Below are positions 46,560 through 56,202 of a stretch of DNA of 64,000 nucleotides, piece by piece (positions within the stretch are counted from its first letter, which is position 1; every line of letters starts with the position of its first letter). Origin of the DNA: Melieria omissa (Eukaryota > Arthropoda > Insecta > Diptera > Ulidiidae); the NCBI GenBank assembly GCA_963971225.1, contig OZ020268.1:59519900-59583899 (forward strand), in the 5' to 3' direction. Made by a program: the position numbers and the translations under genes. Under the pieces are notes generated by a model, which was given only the letters and a program-made list of their open reading frames with translations, had not been told where the DNA came from and did not search any database.

Positions 46560-47740
46560 ATACATTTTTAGACAATTACTTTGGAACTATAAGTCACACA
46601 TCAATTAAATTTGGTACAAGCTTACTATTTAATCATGTCCTTCGACCGAGGGAATGGGGTAGGTATTGAACAAGGGGGTGTGGCACCGCCCATACAACTC
46701 AAACCTTTTAAATGGAATAGCTTCTGAATTGTTAGTCGCACAGCATTGAAATTTGGTATGACATCGTCCCATAGAAGTGTCATTCTACTGTTCAAATTTT
46801 ATGAGCGTTAAACAAGGGGCGTGCCACATTTTTAATGCAGCAGAACTGTAAGTCGTACATCAATTAAACTTGGTATGAACCTACCAGTTAATCATATCTT
46901 TCGGCAGAGGGAATGGGGCGGGTATTTAACAAGGGGGCGTGGCACCGCCAATACAATTAATTTCTGTTATATAGAATATCTGCGGCATTGTAAGTCGCAC
47001 AGCATTGAAATTCAGTGTACCGTCGCCTCATAGATATGTTATTCTCCTGTTATAATTTTATGGGCGTTGGACAAGGGGCGTGACACATCTGTTTCACCCA
47101 AACTATCCGCATAATTTTGTAACTGTTACTTACACATCAATGAAACTTAGTACGAATTTACCATTTAGTCATATCTTTCCACAGAGAGAATGGGGCGGGT
47201 ATTTACCAAGGGGGCCTGGCACCACAACTTAAATCTTTTATATGGAATAGCTTCGGAATCGTAAGCCGCACAGTATTGAAATTGAATATGCCATTGTCCC
47301 ATAGAAGTGTGATGCTACTGTTAAAATTTGATGGGCGTTGAACAAGGTCCGTGGCAAATTTTTCATGGCGCAGAACTGTAAGTCGTACATTAATGAAACT
47401 TGGTATGAACCTACCATTTAATCGTATCTTTCGATAGAGGCAATGGGGTTGGTATTGAACAAGGGGGTGTGGAATCGCCCATACAATTCATATCTTTTAA
47501 ATGGAATAGCTTCGGAGTTGTAACCCGCACAGCATTGAAATTTGGTGCACTGTCGTTTCATAGATGTGTCATTCTACTGATGAGATATGATCGGGGTTGG
47601 TCAAGCGGCGTGCCACATTTTTTATGATCCAACAGTTATGCAATACACACACACACATCAGTGAAACTTGGTACGAACTTTCCACTTAGTAGCACAATTC
47701 GACTAAAAGAAAGTTGTGAGGATTGGACAAGAGGGCGTGG
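46560..47740. repeat. ~263-bp tandem array made of two related half-units
   Basis: The block GTAAGTCGCACAGCATTGAA recurs at about 46,735, 46,994, 47,265 and 47,524, so the period is 259-271 bp. A related half-unit, GTAAGTCGTACATCAATTAA, lies midway in each. Other shared words are GAATGGGGCGGGTATT and AACAAGGGGGCGTGGCACC. Units are diverged by roughly 15-20 percent. Non-coding. Confidence 0.88.
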
Positions 47741-48324
47741 TACCGTCTCCATTTTTATATACATAGATTGTTTGCCCTAACTTGTAATGGATCCTTGGTT
47801 GGGGCGCCATTTATGTAATGTGCCCTTCCAAAAGGACCTGCTGGTATTTAATGTAGTGCAATGCCGAGCGGGTGTGCATGCTAGCTGGGTACCAGGTCTA
47901 AGCTCTTCGGGTGTGGGGGGGGGGGGTTCTTGCTCGAGCACCTGCCGCTACCTACCAACAATACACAAAGTTATTCATGCACGTGGGTTTTTCTTACTAG
48001 AAAACACCCGTAAAAGAAGAAGATGATATTCTCACACCGCGGACAATTCTACCTATCAACCGGCCATGCAACTTGACGTACGGACAATCGGACGGACAAT
48101 ACTACTTACGAACCTACTCGTCCACCCCGCCGGTGTAGAGTATAAGTTCACGCAAGCAGCAGTGAAGCGACAACACCGAGGTGACAACAACCAGAGGGGG
48201 ACCTAAGGCGGTCAATGGCCCCCGGCTCTCCCCTTCCCAACCTTAGCGAGAGCGTTTCCGTCTCTCCCGACCCATCCATATGGCAACGACGCTGATCACA
48301 TTGAATATCTATTTACATTTTATT
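47741..48324. other. unassigned DNA
   Basis: No gene recognised; contains a G9 run near 47,920. Possibly part of a degraded LTR element. Confidence 0.4.
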
Positions 48325-48545
48325 CATTGGATGCTTAAGCTAAAATATTGATTAGGAAGCGGAAGTCGCAAAAGACATTTTACAGTTCCGACTTAAATAT
48401 TAATGAGGAGGCGGAAGCCGCCAAAGAGAAATTTAACAACCCGGACTTAAAATATTGATTCGGGAGCGGAAGCCGCAAAAAATATATACATTTGGTATTC
48501 GGACTAATATTTAGAAGGCGAAAGCAGCAAAAGAGAGATACGAAT
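48325..48545. repeat. ~53-bp tandem repeat, four units
   Basis: Units centre on GCGGAAGCCGCAAAAG-like words at about 48,359, 48,411, 48,466 and 48,517. Each is followed by an AT-rich stretch and CCGGACTTAAATATT. Periods are 52-55 bp. Confidence 0.85.
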
Positions 48546-48867
48546 AAGTTCACTTACTTAGGATTCTGTCACACTCACGTGTCCTGATCGGCGATCCCTC
48601 GTTGTTTGCGCAAACAATTCGGCGATACGGCGAAGCTCGGGTGAATTCGTGGAGTGCTGGACCTGCTTCCGTTTCTCTGTTGCTGCTGCACAGAGGCGCC
48701 AATAACAAAAGGGAAATTAAAGTTACTAATATAATAATTCAAACATCGCAAATGGTATGGGATACCGCACAAGGGGGGGGTTCTCGTCCGGCCCCCTTTT
48801 CAAAAAAAAACGTGATTCGCCGCGGCGGTGCGTCGGCAATCGAGCCGCTGTGGTGGAAGTAGCCCGA
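48546..48867. other. unassigned DNA between two tandem arrays
   Basis: No gene seen; it has a G8 run at about 48,773 and an A9 run near 48,802. Confidence 0.4.
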
Positions 48868-49812
48868 ACGCTGCTGCTGCTGGCACCGCGCGTGGTGGCT
48901 AGGATGAGACTGCCGCGAGCGCGTGCTGGTGTGGTCAAGCTGGTGCTCACGTGGCTGGCTGCTGCTGGCACCGCGCGTGGTGGTTCTCCGGCAACTTCTC
49001 GAGCGCGTGCTGGTGCGGCCAAGCTGGTGCTCACGTGGCTGGCTGCTGCTGGCACCGCGCGTGGTGGTTATCAGGCAACTTGTCGAGCGCGTGCTGGTGC
49101 GGCCAAGCTGGTGCTCACGTGGCTGGCTGCTGCTGCTGGCCCCGTGCGTGGTGGGTGGCTGCTGCTGCTGCTGGCCCCGTGCGTGGTGGCTAGGAGGAAA
49201 CTTCTCGAGCGCGTGCTGGTGCGGCCAAGCTGGTGCTCACGTGGCTGGCTGCTGCTGCTGGCACCGCGCGTGGTGGTTCTCCGGCAACTTCTCGAGCGCG
49301 TGCTGGTGCGGCCAAGCTGGTGCTCACGTGGCTGGCTGCTGCTGCTGGCCCCGTGCGTGGTGGCTAGGAGGAAACCTCTCGAGCGCGTGCTGGTGCGGCC
49401 AAGCTGGTGCTCACGTGGCTGGCTGCTGCTGCTGGCACCGCGCGTGGTGGTTCTCAGGCAACTTGTTGAGCGGGTGCTGGTGCGGCCAAGCTGGTGCTCA
49501 CGTGGCTGCTGCTGCTTGCACCGTGCGTGGTGGCTATCAGGCAACCTGTTGAGCGGGTGCTGGTGCGGCCAAGCTAGTGCTCACGTGGCTGCTGCTGCTT
49601 GCACCGTGCGTGGTGGCTATCAGGCAACTCCCGAGCGCGTGCTGGTGCGGCCAAGCTGGTGCTCACGTGGCTGGCTGCTGCTGCTTGCACCGTGCGTGGT
49701 GGCTATCAGGCAACCCCCGAGCGCGTGCTGGTGCGGCCAAACTGGTGCTCACGTGGCTGGCTGCTGCTGGCACCGCGCGTGGTGGTTCTCAGGCAACTTC
49801 CCGACCGCCTCG
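48868..49812. repeat. GC-rich minisatellite, ~84-87 bp units, about ten copies
   Basis: The word CTGGTGCTCACGTGG recurs about ten times between 48,940 and 49,750. Each unit also has GGCACCGCGCGTGGTGG and CGAGCGCGTGCTGGTGCGGC. Because most units are multiples of three, long frames open on both strands, the longest about 385 codons at 48,757-49,914. They read as tandem low-complexity peptides with no domain. I treat the array as non-coding. G+C is far above the surroundings. Confidence 0.9.
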
Positions 49813-50547
49813 TTCTCTAGCTCGTCACCGTCTCCCCCGCAGTTCGTTTGTTACAGTTCAGTGGTTGCCACGTCAGCCGTCCGCCAGTTTTGTGTTCGTC
49901 TATTACTAGCCTAGAGTGCTCGCAGGGTTGCATTTTATAATCTTTTACATTACACCACAGGGCAACCATCACAAACTGACTGACTGATTGATTGATTGAT
50001 TCATCCACGCTCAGCCCAAACCGCTGGAGCTACAAACATGAAATTTGAACTGTATATACATCTTGAAAAATGAACCTCCGAATGAATGAATGAATGAATG
50101 AATTTTACTAGACCAATAATGGGTTAAGATATTGAAACGATAAGGCACTCTGTGCTGATATCCTTGCCATATCATCCGATATGGCAAGGATGGTTCGCGA
50201 AGGAATAAGCTGTGCGTGAATGGTCGAGCGTTGTCCAATTGGAAGTTGCAAGAAAATTCGATGCGATAAGAAAACTAGTATCAAAGCAGCAGTGTGCAGC
50301 GCAAGGGGAAAGTCTTAGTTGAATAAGCAAAGTGATAACAAGTGTAGATACAAGCGAAGTGTAAATCTGTAAATAAAGTGATTGTTAGTTTCTGACTGCG
50401 TTTTGCGCTGGTTAATTGAAGTTGTTTTATTTTCAAACACAATCCAAACGAACCTTGGAAAACGACCTTGGATTTTCGTAACATTTAGTGTCGAAGTGGG
50501 ATTGTACTACTGAAAGTAAACAACAACAAAATTTTTAAAACGCAGAC
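49813..50547 (+). other. probable LTR/leader region of the SAP-type Gypsy element
   Basis: AATAAA near 50,374 and a TAACA end near 50,481, followed by TTTAGTGTCGAAGTGGG (a candidate primer-binding site), suggest the end of a 5' LTR about 65 bp upstream of gag. No matching 3' LTR is in the window, so the LTR start is unknown. (GATT)n at 49,985 and (GAAT)n at 50,083 are simple repeats. Confidence 0.4.
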
Positions 50548-51739
50548 ATGGTTAAACTCGAGCAGCTGAAGGTGGACCAGCTGAAGAAGGAGCTGGCTGC
50601 CTGAAATTTTCCGACTGCTGGCGGTAAGGTGGAGTTGCAGTTGCGCTTGTGAGAGACGTGTGAGGCACGAGGCGTCGATTGGGCTGCGCACGAGTTCGGA
50701 ACGCAGAAGCTAGAGGCGTCGGCCAAAGTTGAAGAATCGCCTGCGGGTGCTGCGTCGATGCAAAGTACGGCTGCAGCGGCTGCGCCACCACAAGCAATGG
50801 ACATGAGCCAGCTTATGGTTGCAATGAGAGGCATGTTTCAGGAAACTTCTGCGAAAATTGAGAATTTCAGTCGTGAAAATCGCGAAATGTCGGCGCAACT
50901 GGCAGCGAAACTGGAAACTACGAATCAGGAAATTTCGGCAAAAGTTGAAACTACGAATCAGGAAATTTACGCAAAAGTAGAAACTGCGAACCGAGAAATG
51001 GCGGGAAATTCTGCGGGCATAGAGCAGAAGGTGGAGGAAATTTCCGATAGGCTGAACGTGAAAGTTGAGCATCTCGAGACGCGAATGGAAAATTGGGACA
51101 AGCGAGTTGACGACCTGGATGATTCCCTGCACAAACGAGTTGACAGTCTGGAGGATTCGGTGAACAGAAAAATCGACGAGCGGCTTAGAGATGTACAGCC
51201 ACGAGAATGTTTGCCGCCGGTGCCACCAGAACAGAAGTGCCTACTATGATGGTGCTACGCCGCACAGTGGCTCAATTTGTCATTTTAGGTTGCAAAATTA
51301 ATAACTTCTGAACGAATAGAGATAATTGGAAATTTTTGCTGTTGATTAGAAATTCATCAGGCTATTGTATTCCAAAAAATAATCTCAATCGAGGTACAGG
51401 GTGCTACGTAATACTTTGTCAAAGTTCGGCTTACTGTAAATAAGAATAATGCGAGCAACAATGATAAGGTTTAGGTGCAAAGTTAATGAAAATTCATTAA
51501 AAAGATGCAAAGTAATAAGAAATTTAAGAAGTAAGTTGAAAGAGCCAAATTTTGAAGATAACAATTAATAAATTTCGCTTTCAAAATTAGAACCAGAACT
51601 CGAAAAATTTACATAAAAAGTCAATTTTTCTTTCGTTTTTTTATGACTATATTTGATGGTAGCACTTTTAATACGACCCGGGCTTGCTGGTAAAACTGCT
51701 TCCATTATAACGCCTTTCATTTTCTCCTGATCCTTATTT

Positions 51740-51865
51740 TATTTTATGATCAAAGCTTCTGACAGCTGGGTGGTAGTTATTGTTGCCGTTGCCTCCATAA
51801 GCTTCTTTTTTTAGTAATTGACGCACAGTCCTGAATTGACTTTTTCGGCCTTCCTTTTGCCGCCT
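51740..51865 (-). pseudogene. possible Transib transposase N-terminal remnant
   Basis: The minus strand reads KGRPKKSIQDCASITKKEAY near 51,855-51,790. A GRP-K-S basic motif of this sort occurs near the N-terminus of Transib transposases. Only about 40 residues are readable and no catalytic residue is present, so this is tentative and leans on position inside an element with Transib ends. Confidence 0.35.
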
Positions 51866-51962
51866 TTTATGTCGATGGCTGATCATCGCTTATGTTACAT
51901 GCATCTCCTGCATCGAAGTAAATTGTTTTTTTTCAACCACTCCTCATTATTCTGGACAACCT

Positions 51963-52412
51963 AGGTTAGGTTAGGTTAAAGTGGCTGTCTTGGCCTGGGA
52001 CTTGCCGACACACGTAGGCCACGGAATGGGCCCGTTATGATACCACAAGTTGAAAGGTCTGTTGTACTGCAAGTCGAGAAGCCTATACAAGCCATTTCGA
52101 AGAGTGGATGAACTCAAGCAAGTCTTTGATTCTAGCTGAACTGAGGTCGTTTAAGTTGTCGAAGAAAGGAGATCCTAGGGTTCTCCATCTTCGTCTAGAT
52201 AGAGCCGGACAGTTGCAGAGAAGATGGCTGATAGATTCCTCCTCCTATCATTCTGGCAACTGCGGCAGAAGTCCCATACATTGACGCCCAGTCTGAAAGC
52301 ATGGCGTCCGAAAAGACAGTGGCCAGTCAGGATTGCGACGACCGTGCCAACGTGTTGCCTGCTAAGCGATACAAGTGCTTTTGTTCGCCTAAGATTAAAA
52401 ACAACCTAACCT
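51963..52412 (-). pseudogene. LINE 3' end with (TAACC)n tail
   Basis: The minus strand encodes VAILTGHCLFGRHAFRLGV and FCRSCQN, then after a frameshift HLLCNCPALSRRRW, PFFDNLNDLSSARIKDLLEF and IHSSKWLV with a stop at about 52,083. This is the C-terminal ORF2 tail with its C/H motif seen in insect LINEs. Directly behind the short 3' untranslated region the element ends in TTAACCTAACCTAACC (51,963-51,980). The 5' junction also has AACCTAACCTAACC (about 52,404-52,417), so insertion may have been into, or templated by, that motif. Confidence 0.8.
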
Positions 52413-53035
52413 AACCTAAGTCCTGGATATCGTGTTGTTAGTCGTAGATATGTTGGCTGCAGGCCAACTTCCTTCGACGTAACCAATTTCTTTAGTGACA
52501 GCCAGAACGAACTTCTCCTTTGTCTTCGAAATAGTACCTAAACATTTCAAACAGCTTCGAATTTTTCAAACACATCTTTGTGCTTCTTCTTCGGTTTAGT
52601 TGCAGTGGCGGAGTTGATGTGATGTTTAGTTCAAATTAAATTCGAAACTAACTTTACTTAATCCAAACTCTTTTATTTATAAGTAGGATTTGCATATGCA
52701 TTCAAATAGCAGGTACTAAGCTTCTAGTACTAGCAGGTACCTAAACAGTTGTTAGGTTTTCCCGCGTTGTGGGATTTTTGAACAGCCCCGACACATAAGT
52801 GGGTTTTAGACAGTATACATAGATATAAGTCTGCTTTTTGTTTTTCAATAACTTATTGTTTCATTGGCGCGGTTCAACTCAAAGACTCATTAAAATTAAG
52901 AAAAGAAGGAAAGAAATTAAGAAAAAAAATTTATGCTAGGCACAGTATTAGTATTTTGTTAAAAACAAAAACATTACATCAAAGGATACACGATAGCTGA
53001 TTGCCAGAAATGAAAGCAAAAAAAAGTCGACTTAA

Positions 53036-53727
53036 GGCAGGTTCTCACCTTGTGGGAAAAAAAAAACTAATTTTTTTCCCCTTATCGTGTAGATATATGT
53101 TCCAAAAATGTGCTCCAGAAATTTCAGATCAAAATTTGAAAAATTACAAAAGTTACAGGCCGTTACATTGAGCAGTGTCGAGCACCGGCCGAGCGCGCTT
53201 TAAACTTTAAACGCGTTTTTCTGAGAACCACATTTTCGGACCTAACGGAAGTGATTGAAGGCGGTGGAATGAACCAATCGTCACAAAATTTTTTAAAATG
53301 TTCCTCAGGGTTTTTTTTAATAAACGAACCACGATCAGCCAAAAATATTGAAAATTATTTATTTAAAAAAATAATAAGTGAACAAAAAAATGAGAAAATC
53401 TTAATTTTTTTTAAAACCTCATAACTTTTGTAATTTTGATTTTTTGTTCATGATCTTGGTTCATTCAATAGATAATACGGTACACATTAAGAATGTGTTC
53501 GATTTTTGTGTTTCAGATCACGGGTTTTGACGGAATGCCGCCACTGATGGACGCCCCCTCCCCCCTTTTTTGATTCATTCAATTTGAAAAATTGTACTCT
53601 CTAAATAAATGTGTGTTCATATCCAGAAAAATTTCCAAAATTTTCAGCTTTGTATCTTTAACCGTTTTCTCAAAAAAATTCCTAAAAAAAAGTGCACTTT
53701 TTCGGATCCACAAGGTGAGAACCTGCC
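53036..53727. mobile_element. 692-bp MITE with TTAA duplication
   Basis: GGCAGGTTCTCACCTTGTGG at 53,036 pairs with its complement ending at 53,727. TTAA flanks both sides (53,032-53,035 and 53,728-53,731). TTAA targets are used by piggyBac and Kolobok. No transposase is present. Confidence 0.9.
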
Positions 53728-55152
53728 TTAATATGGAGTTGCAAGCTTGTATCACATCTTAAATTAAGCCAAAATCCAAATTGTCATGCCCTGGTAACGA
53801 TTATAATCGCGTGTAATTGATTCACTATCAAAATCTTGACAAACTTGTTCGAACGCACTCACCCGAAAGCACAAAATTGCGCGAGGTGTCCACAGAAAAA
53901 TTGCTGTAAAATCCAGTCGGGCAAAATCGGGCACCTGATCTCTTCAGGGCAGTACTCACAGAAGACTAGTGAACAATTTTCCCAAAGACGGAACTGTGGA
54001 AAGTATGGCTTTTTTTAAGTCTATCGAAAGTTCAAAAAGTGTGATAAAAACAGTGCTTCAAGTGAGCGCCTATGAAAAGACAACAACAACAACCAACTTT
54101 TTTTTCTATATTTAATTATTTCCTACAAATGCCTTCTTTTACGATGCTGGTGCAAAAAGTTTCAATTAACTTGCTCCTTTCCGTATTTTAAAACTTCAGC
54201 TTTACCGGAAAAGTGCAAATTGCTGATATTATTTCACACTCTAAAAATTGCTCAACTTTGACGGGCTCTACAAGCAAAACTATTTGTCCCATTTAGTTAA
54301 GGTTTTCGGATTTCTTAGGTCCAAGCATTTATCTATCGGACAAGTATAACAGTTTCCCCCAAATCGAACATGACAAAATTGACTTTTGCAACCTGCGTCG
54401 GCAGAATCAGCCACTGTGCGCCGTTCGATACATTTAAACTGCAATTCGACTCAGCTGCTTTGGAAAATCAGTGGACCGATATCAGTAAGGGTCGGAGATT
54501 GGCACTGGCGCTGAAAGGTCCTGCGGCTGTGGTAATGAAATCAGTTCCGGAATGTTCGAGAAGTGATTACGAGGCCATCATGAGAGCGTTGGCAGCGAAG
54601 TACAGCAACGAGCACAACCATACGCTGTACTACTGTGAGCTGAAGAACCGCAGGCAAAGAGCAAACAAGGCGCTGCAGACATATGCAGCAGACATTGAGC
54701 GGCTCGTACCGTTGTGCTACCCGAAATTCGGCGCTGATGATCTCGAGAGGAAGAAAATTTAGTAGTTTATTGTAGGTCTTCATGATCCAGAGACACGTCG
54801 CAGTGCGTTGATGATGGGCAAGCCGACATTTAAGGAGACGGTGACCAGCGCGATGACATATGAGGCGACATGGATTGGGAGCACTCGATATGCATCTGCA
54901 AGGATACGCCAAATTCAGACGGACAACGACGTTGCGATCCAGGCCATAAGCTCTGAGACACCGGGCAGGCCACGGGTGGTCTCCTCTAAAGTTGTTTGCT
55001 GGACATGTGGCAAGCAGGGTCACATATCACGAGACTGCCGTCAACGAAAAACGCGTTCCCGTTCTCGATCGCAATCGCCTGAAGCGAGGAATACTGACAA
55101 TCGAGGCTCAGCCTACAAGCGCAGGGCTGAGAACGAGGAGTCGTTAAACTAA

Positions 55153-55689
55153 AACGGGTCAGCCCAAAGGGGCGTGAGCTGATCCCCACAACCTGCTGCC
55201 CCACCGTCCTTGTCGCACAGCTGAAACAACAACCCAGCAGCTCAACATACGATCAACATACTAAAACAATATCAAAATGTTTTCCATGTTTCAACAATGA
55301 CTCAACATAAGACATCAAATATTAGAAATAAGTTAAAATGAATAAAATATAAATAATTCAACTAAGAAACAATTACATTTCATATTTTACACATCAATAA
55401 ACATTATGAAACAAAATAAAAATAAAACAAACGATTTTTCTTTGAAATATAAGGTAATTTGCACTAAGGTACCCGGGTACCCTGGTCATGGACCCCTGTA
55501 TGCAAAAACATTAAACTCATTTTTTGGTTAATATATTTAACCAAATTTGATAAACTTTTTTCTAGTCTCTAAGTTTAGCCGAAATGTCTGATGATCTGGA
55601 GTTTCATGTTGATATCTTCAATATTATAGGAACAGCAGCACTTTAAAGTTCAAATTGTTACCCAGGTACCCGGTTATGGACCGTAGGGT
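55153..55689. other. AT-rich gap with a direct repeat of TACCCRGGTACCC
   Basis: No gene. GTACCCGGGTACCCTGGTCA near 55,470 and TTACCCAGGTACCCGGTTAT near 55,660 are diverged direct repeats bounding about 190 bp of AT-rich DNA. The first 60 bp after gag may be a last trace of pol. Confidence 0.45.
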
Positions 55690-55880
55690 TAAATGAAATA
55701 TTCAGTAAGGAAAACTAGAGGGGTCGGTCATCGATTTTAACCCTCTAAGAGCAACTTCTGACCAGCTGTGGAGCAATTTGCCGAATTTCCCAGCTTTTTT
55801 GTGAACTTTGACCTCGATGAGACGCCATTTAGCCCACCCTAGCCCCAAAATTTTTTGGCTCATGCACTTTTTTACCAAAC
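55690..55880 (+). repeat. third copy (C) of the 41.2-42.8 kb element family
   Basis: TTTTAACCCTCTAAGAGCAA and flanking words match 42,410-42,450, and are the close complement (about 88 percent) of 45,530-45,720. Only part of the interior is present. Confidence 0.75.
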
Positions 55881-56202
55881 CGCATAAAATGAGAGGTTGC
55901 GGAGCATCGAAATCGAAAAATCGTGCACTAAATCCAGTCTTTTGTACATAGCACTTATGTACATAGGCAACCGGTGCTAGTGCCCTACCAGTCCAGCAAT
56001 ACAGACTCACAGTGGTAACATATAACTCCTTTATACACGGTACACTGTGGAGAAAAATAAAGGCTGCTGGTATATTTAAAATCCATAAGTATATTACATA
56101 AATTAATTCCAAACTCGTTGGAAAGTTTTTATTTATAAATAACAACAAATAAAAAATTCGTAAATTTCGATTGCGGCTTTTATTTATTGTACTGTATTGT
56201 AC
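55881..56202. other. unassigned DNA before the BEL gag
   Basis: AT-rich with no gene. The BEL 5' LTR should lie here or further left, but I cannot find a matching repeat. Confidence 0.4.

Larger units (their letters stand above)
51263..54418 (-). mobile_element. Transib element inserted in the Gypsy gag
   Basis: The ends CACAGTGGCTCA (left) and CACAGTGGCTGA (complement of the right) are flanked by CGCCG at 51,258-51,262 and 54,419-54,423. At both ends AGGTTGCAAAA lies at the same distance, so CAAAA starts exactly 23 bp after the heptamer. The gag reading continues across the site when the insert and one duplication copy are ignored, which confirms both boundaries. A LINE fragment and a TTAA MITE have inserted into it. 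A weak transposase remnant may remain on the minus strand. Confidence 0.9.
50548..55152 (+). pseudogene. Gypsy-type gag with SAP domain and CCHC knuckle, split by Transib
   Basis: From the ATG at 50,548 the frame gives a SAP-like start (VKLEQLKVDQLKKELAA, GGKVELQLRL), with stops at codons 19 and 35. An alanine-rich linker and a heptad coiled coil follow (AKLETTNQEISAKVETTNQE and so on). The capsid region resumes at 54,419 beyond the inserted Transib: PFDTFKLQFDSAALENQW, KGPAAVVMKSVPECSRSDY, LKNRRQRANKALQTYAADIE. Two more stops occur near 54,760. It ends with the zinc knuckle CWTCGKQGHISRDC and an RS-rich tail, stop at 55,152. No pol follows. The copy is dead. Confidence 0.88.

Noticed and set aside
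46560..48545. CRISPR array
   Set aside because: The repeats are contiguous tandem units without unique spacers, and the DNA is clearly eukaryotic.
48757..49914. 385-codon open frame, with 209- and 157-codon frames on the same stretch
   Set aside because: It is a tandem minisatellite whose unit length is a multiple of three, so several frames stay open on both strands. The peptides are repeats of the unit with no domain.
52224..52409. Plus-strand 61-codon frame
   Set aside because: The minus strand of the same DNA encodes the recognisable LINE ORF2 C-terminus, so the plus frame is a shadow.
51963..52417. A true telomere tract
   Set aside because: Only about three TTAGG/CCTAA units lie on each side, and a LINE fragment sits between them in the middle of other transposons.
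54541..55023. 160-codon minus-strand frame
   Set aside because: Antisense shadow of the Gypsy gag capsid and zinc-knuckle region, which has clear homology on the plus strand.
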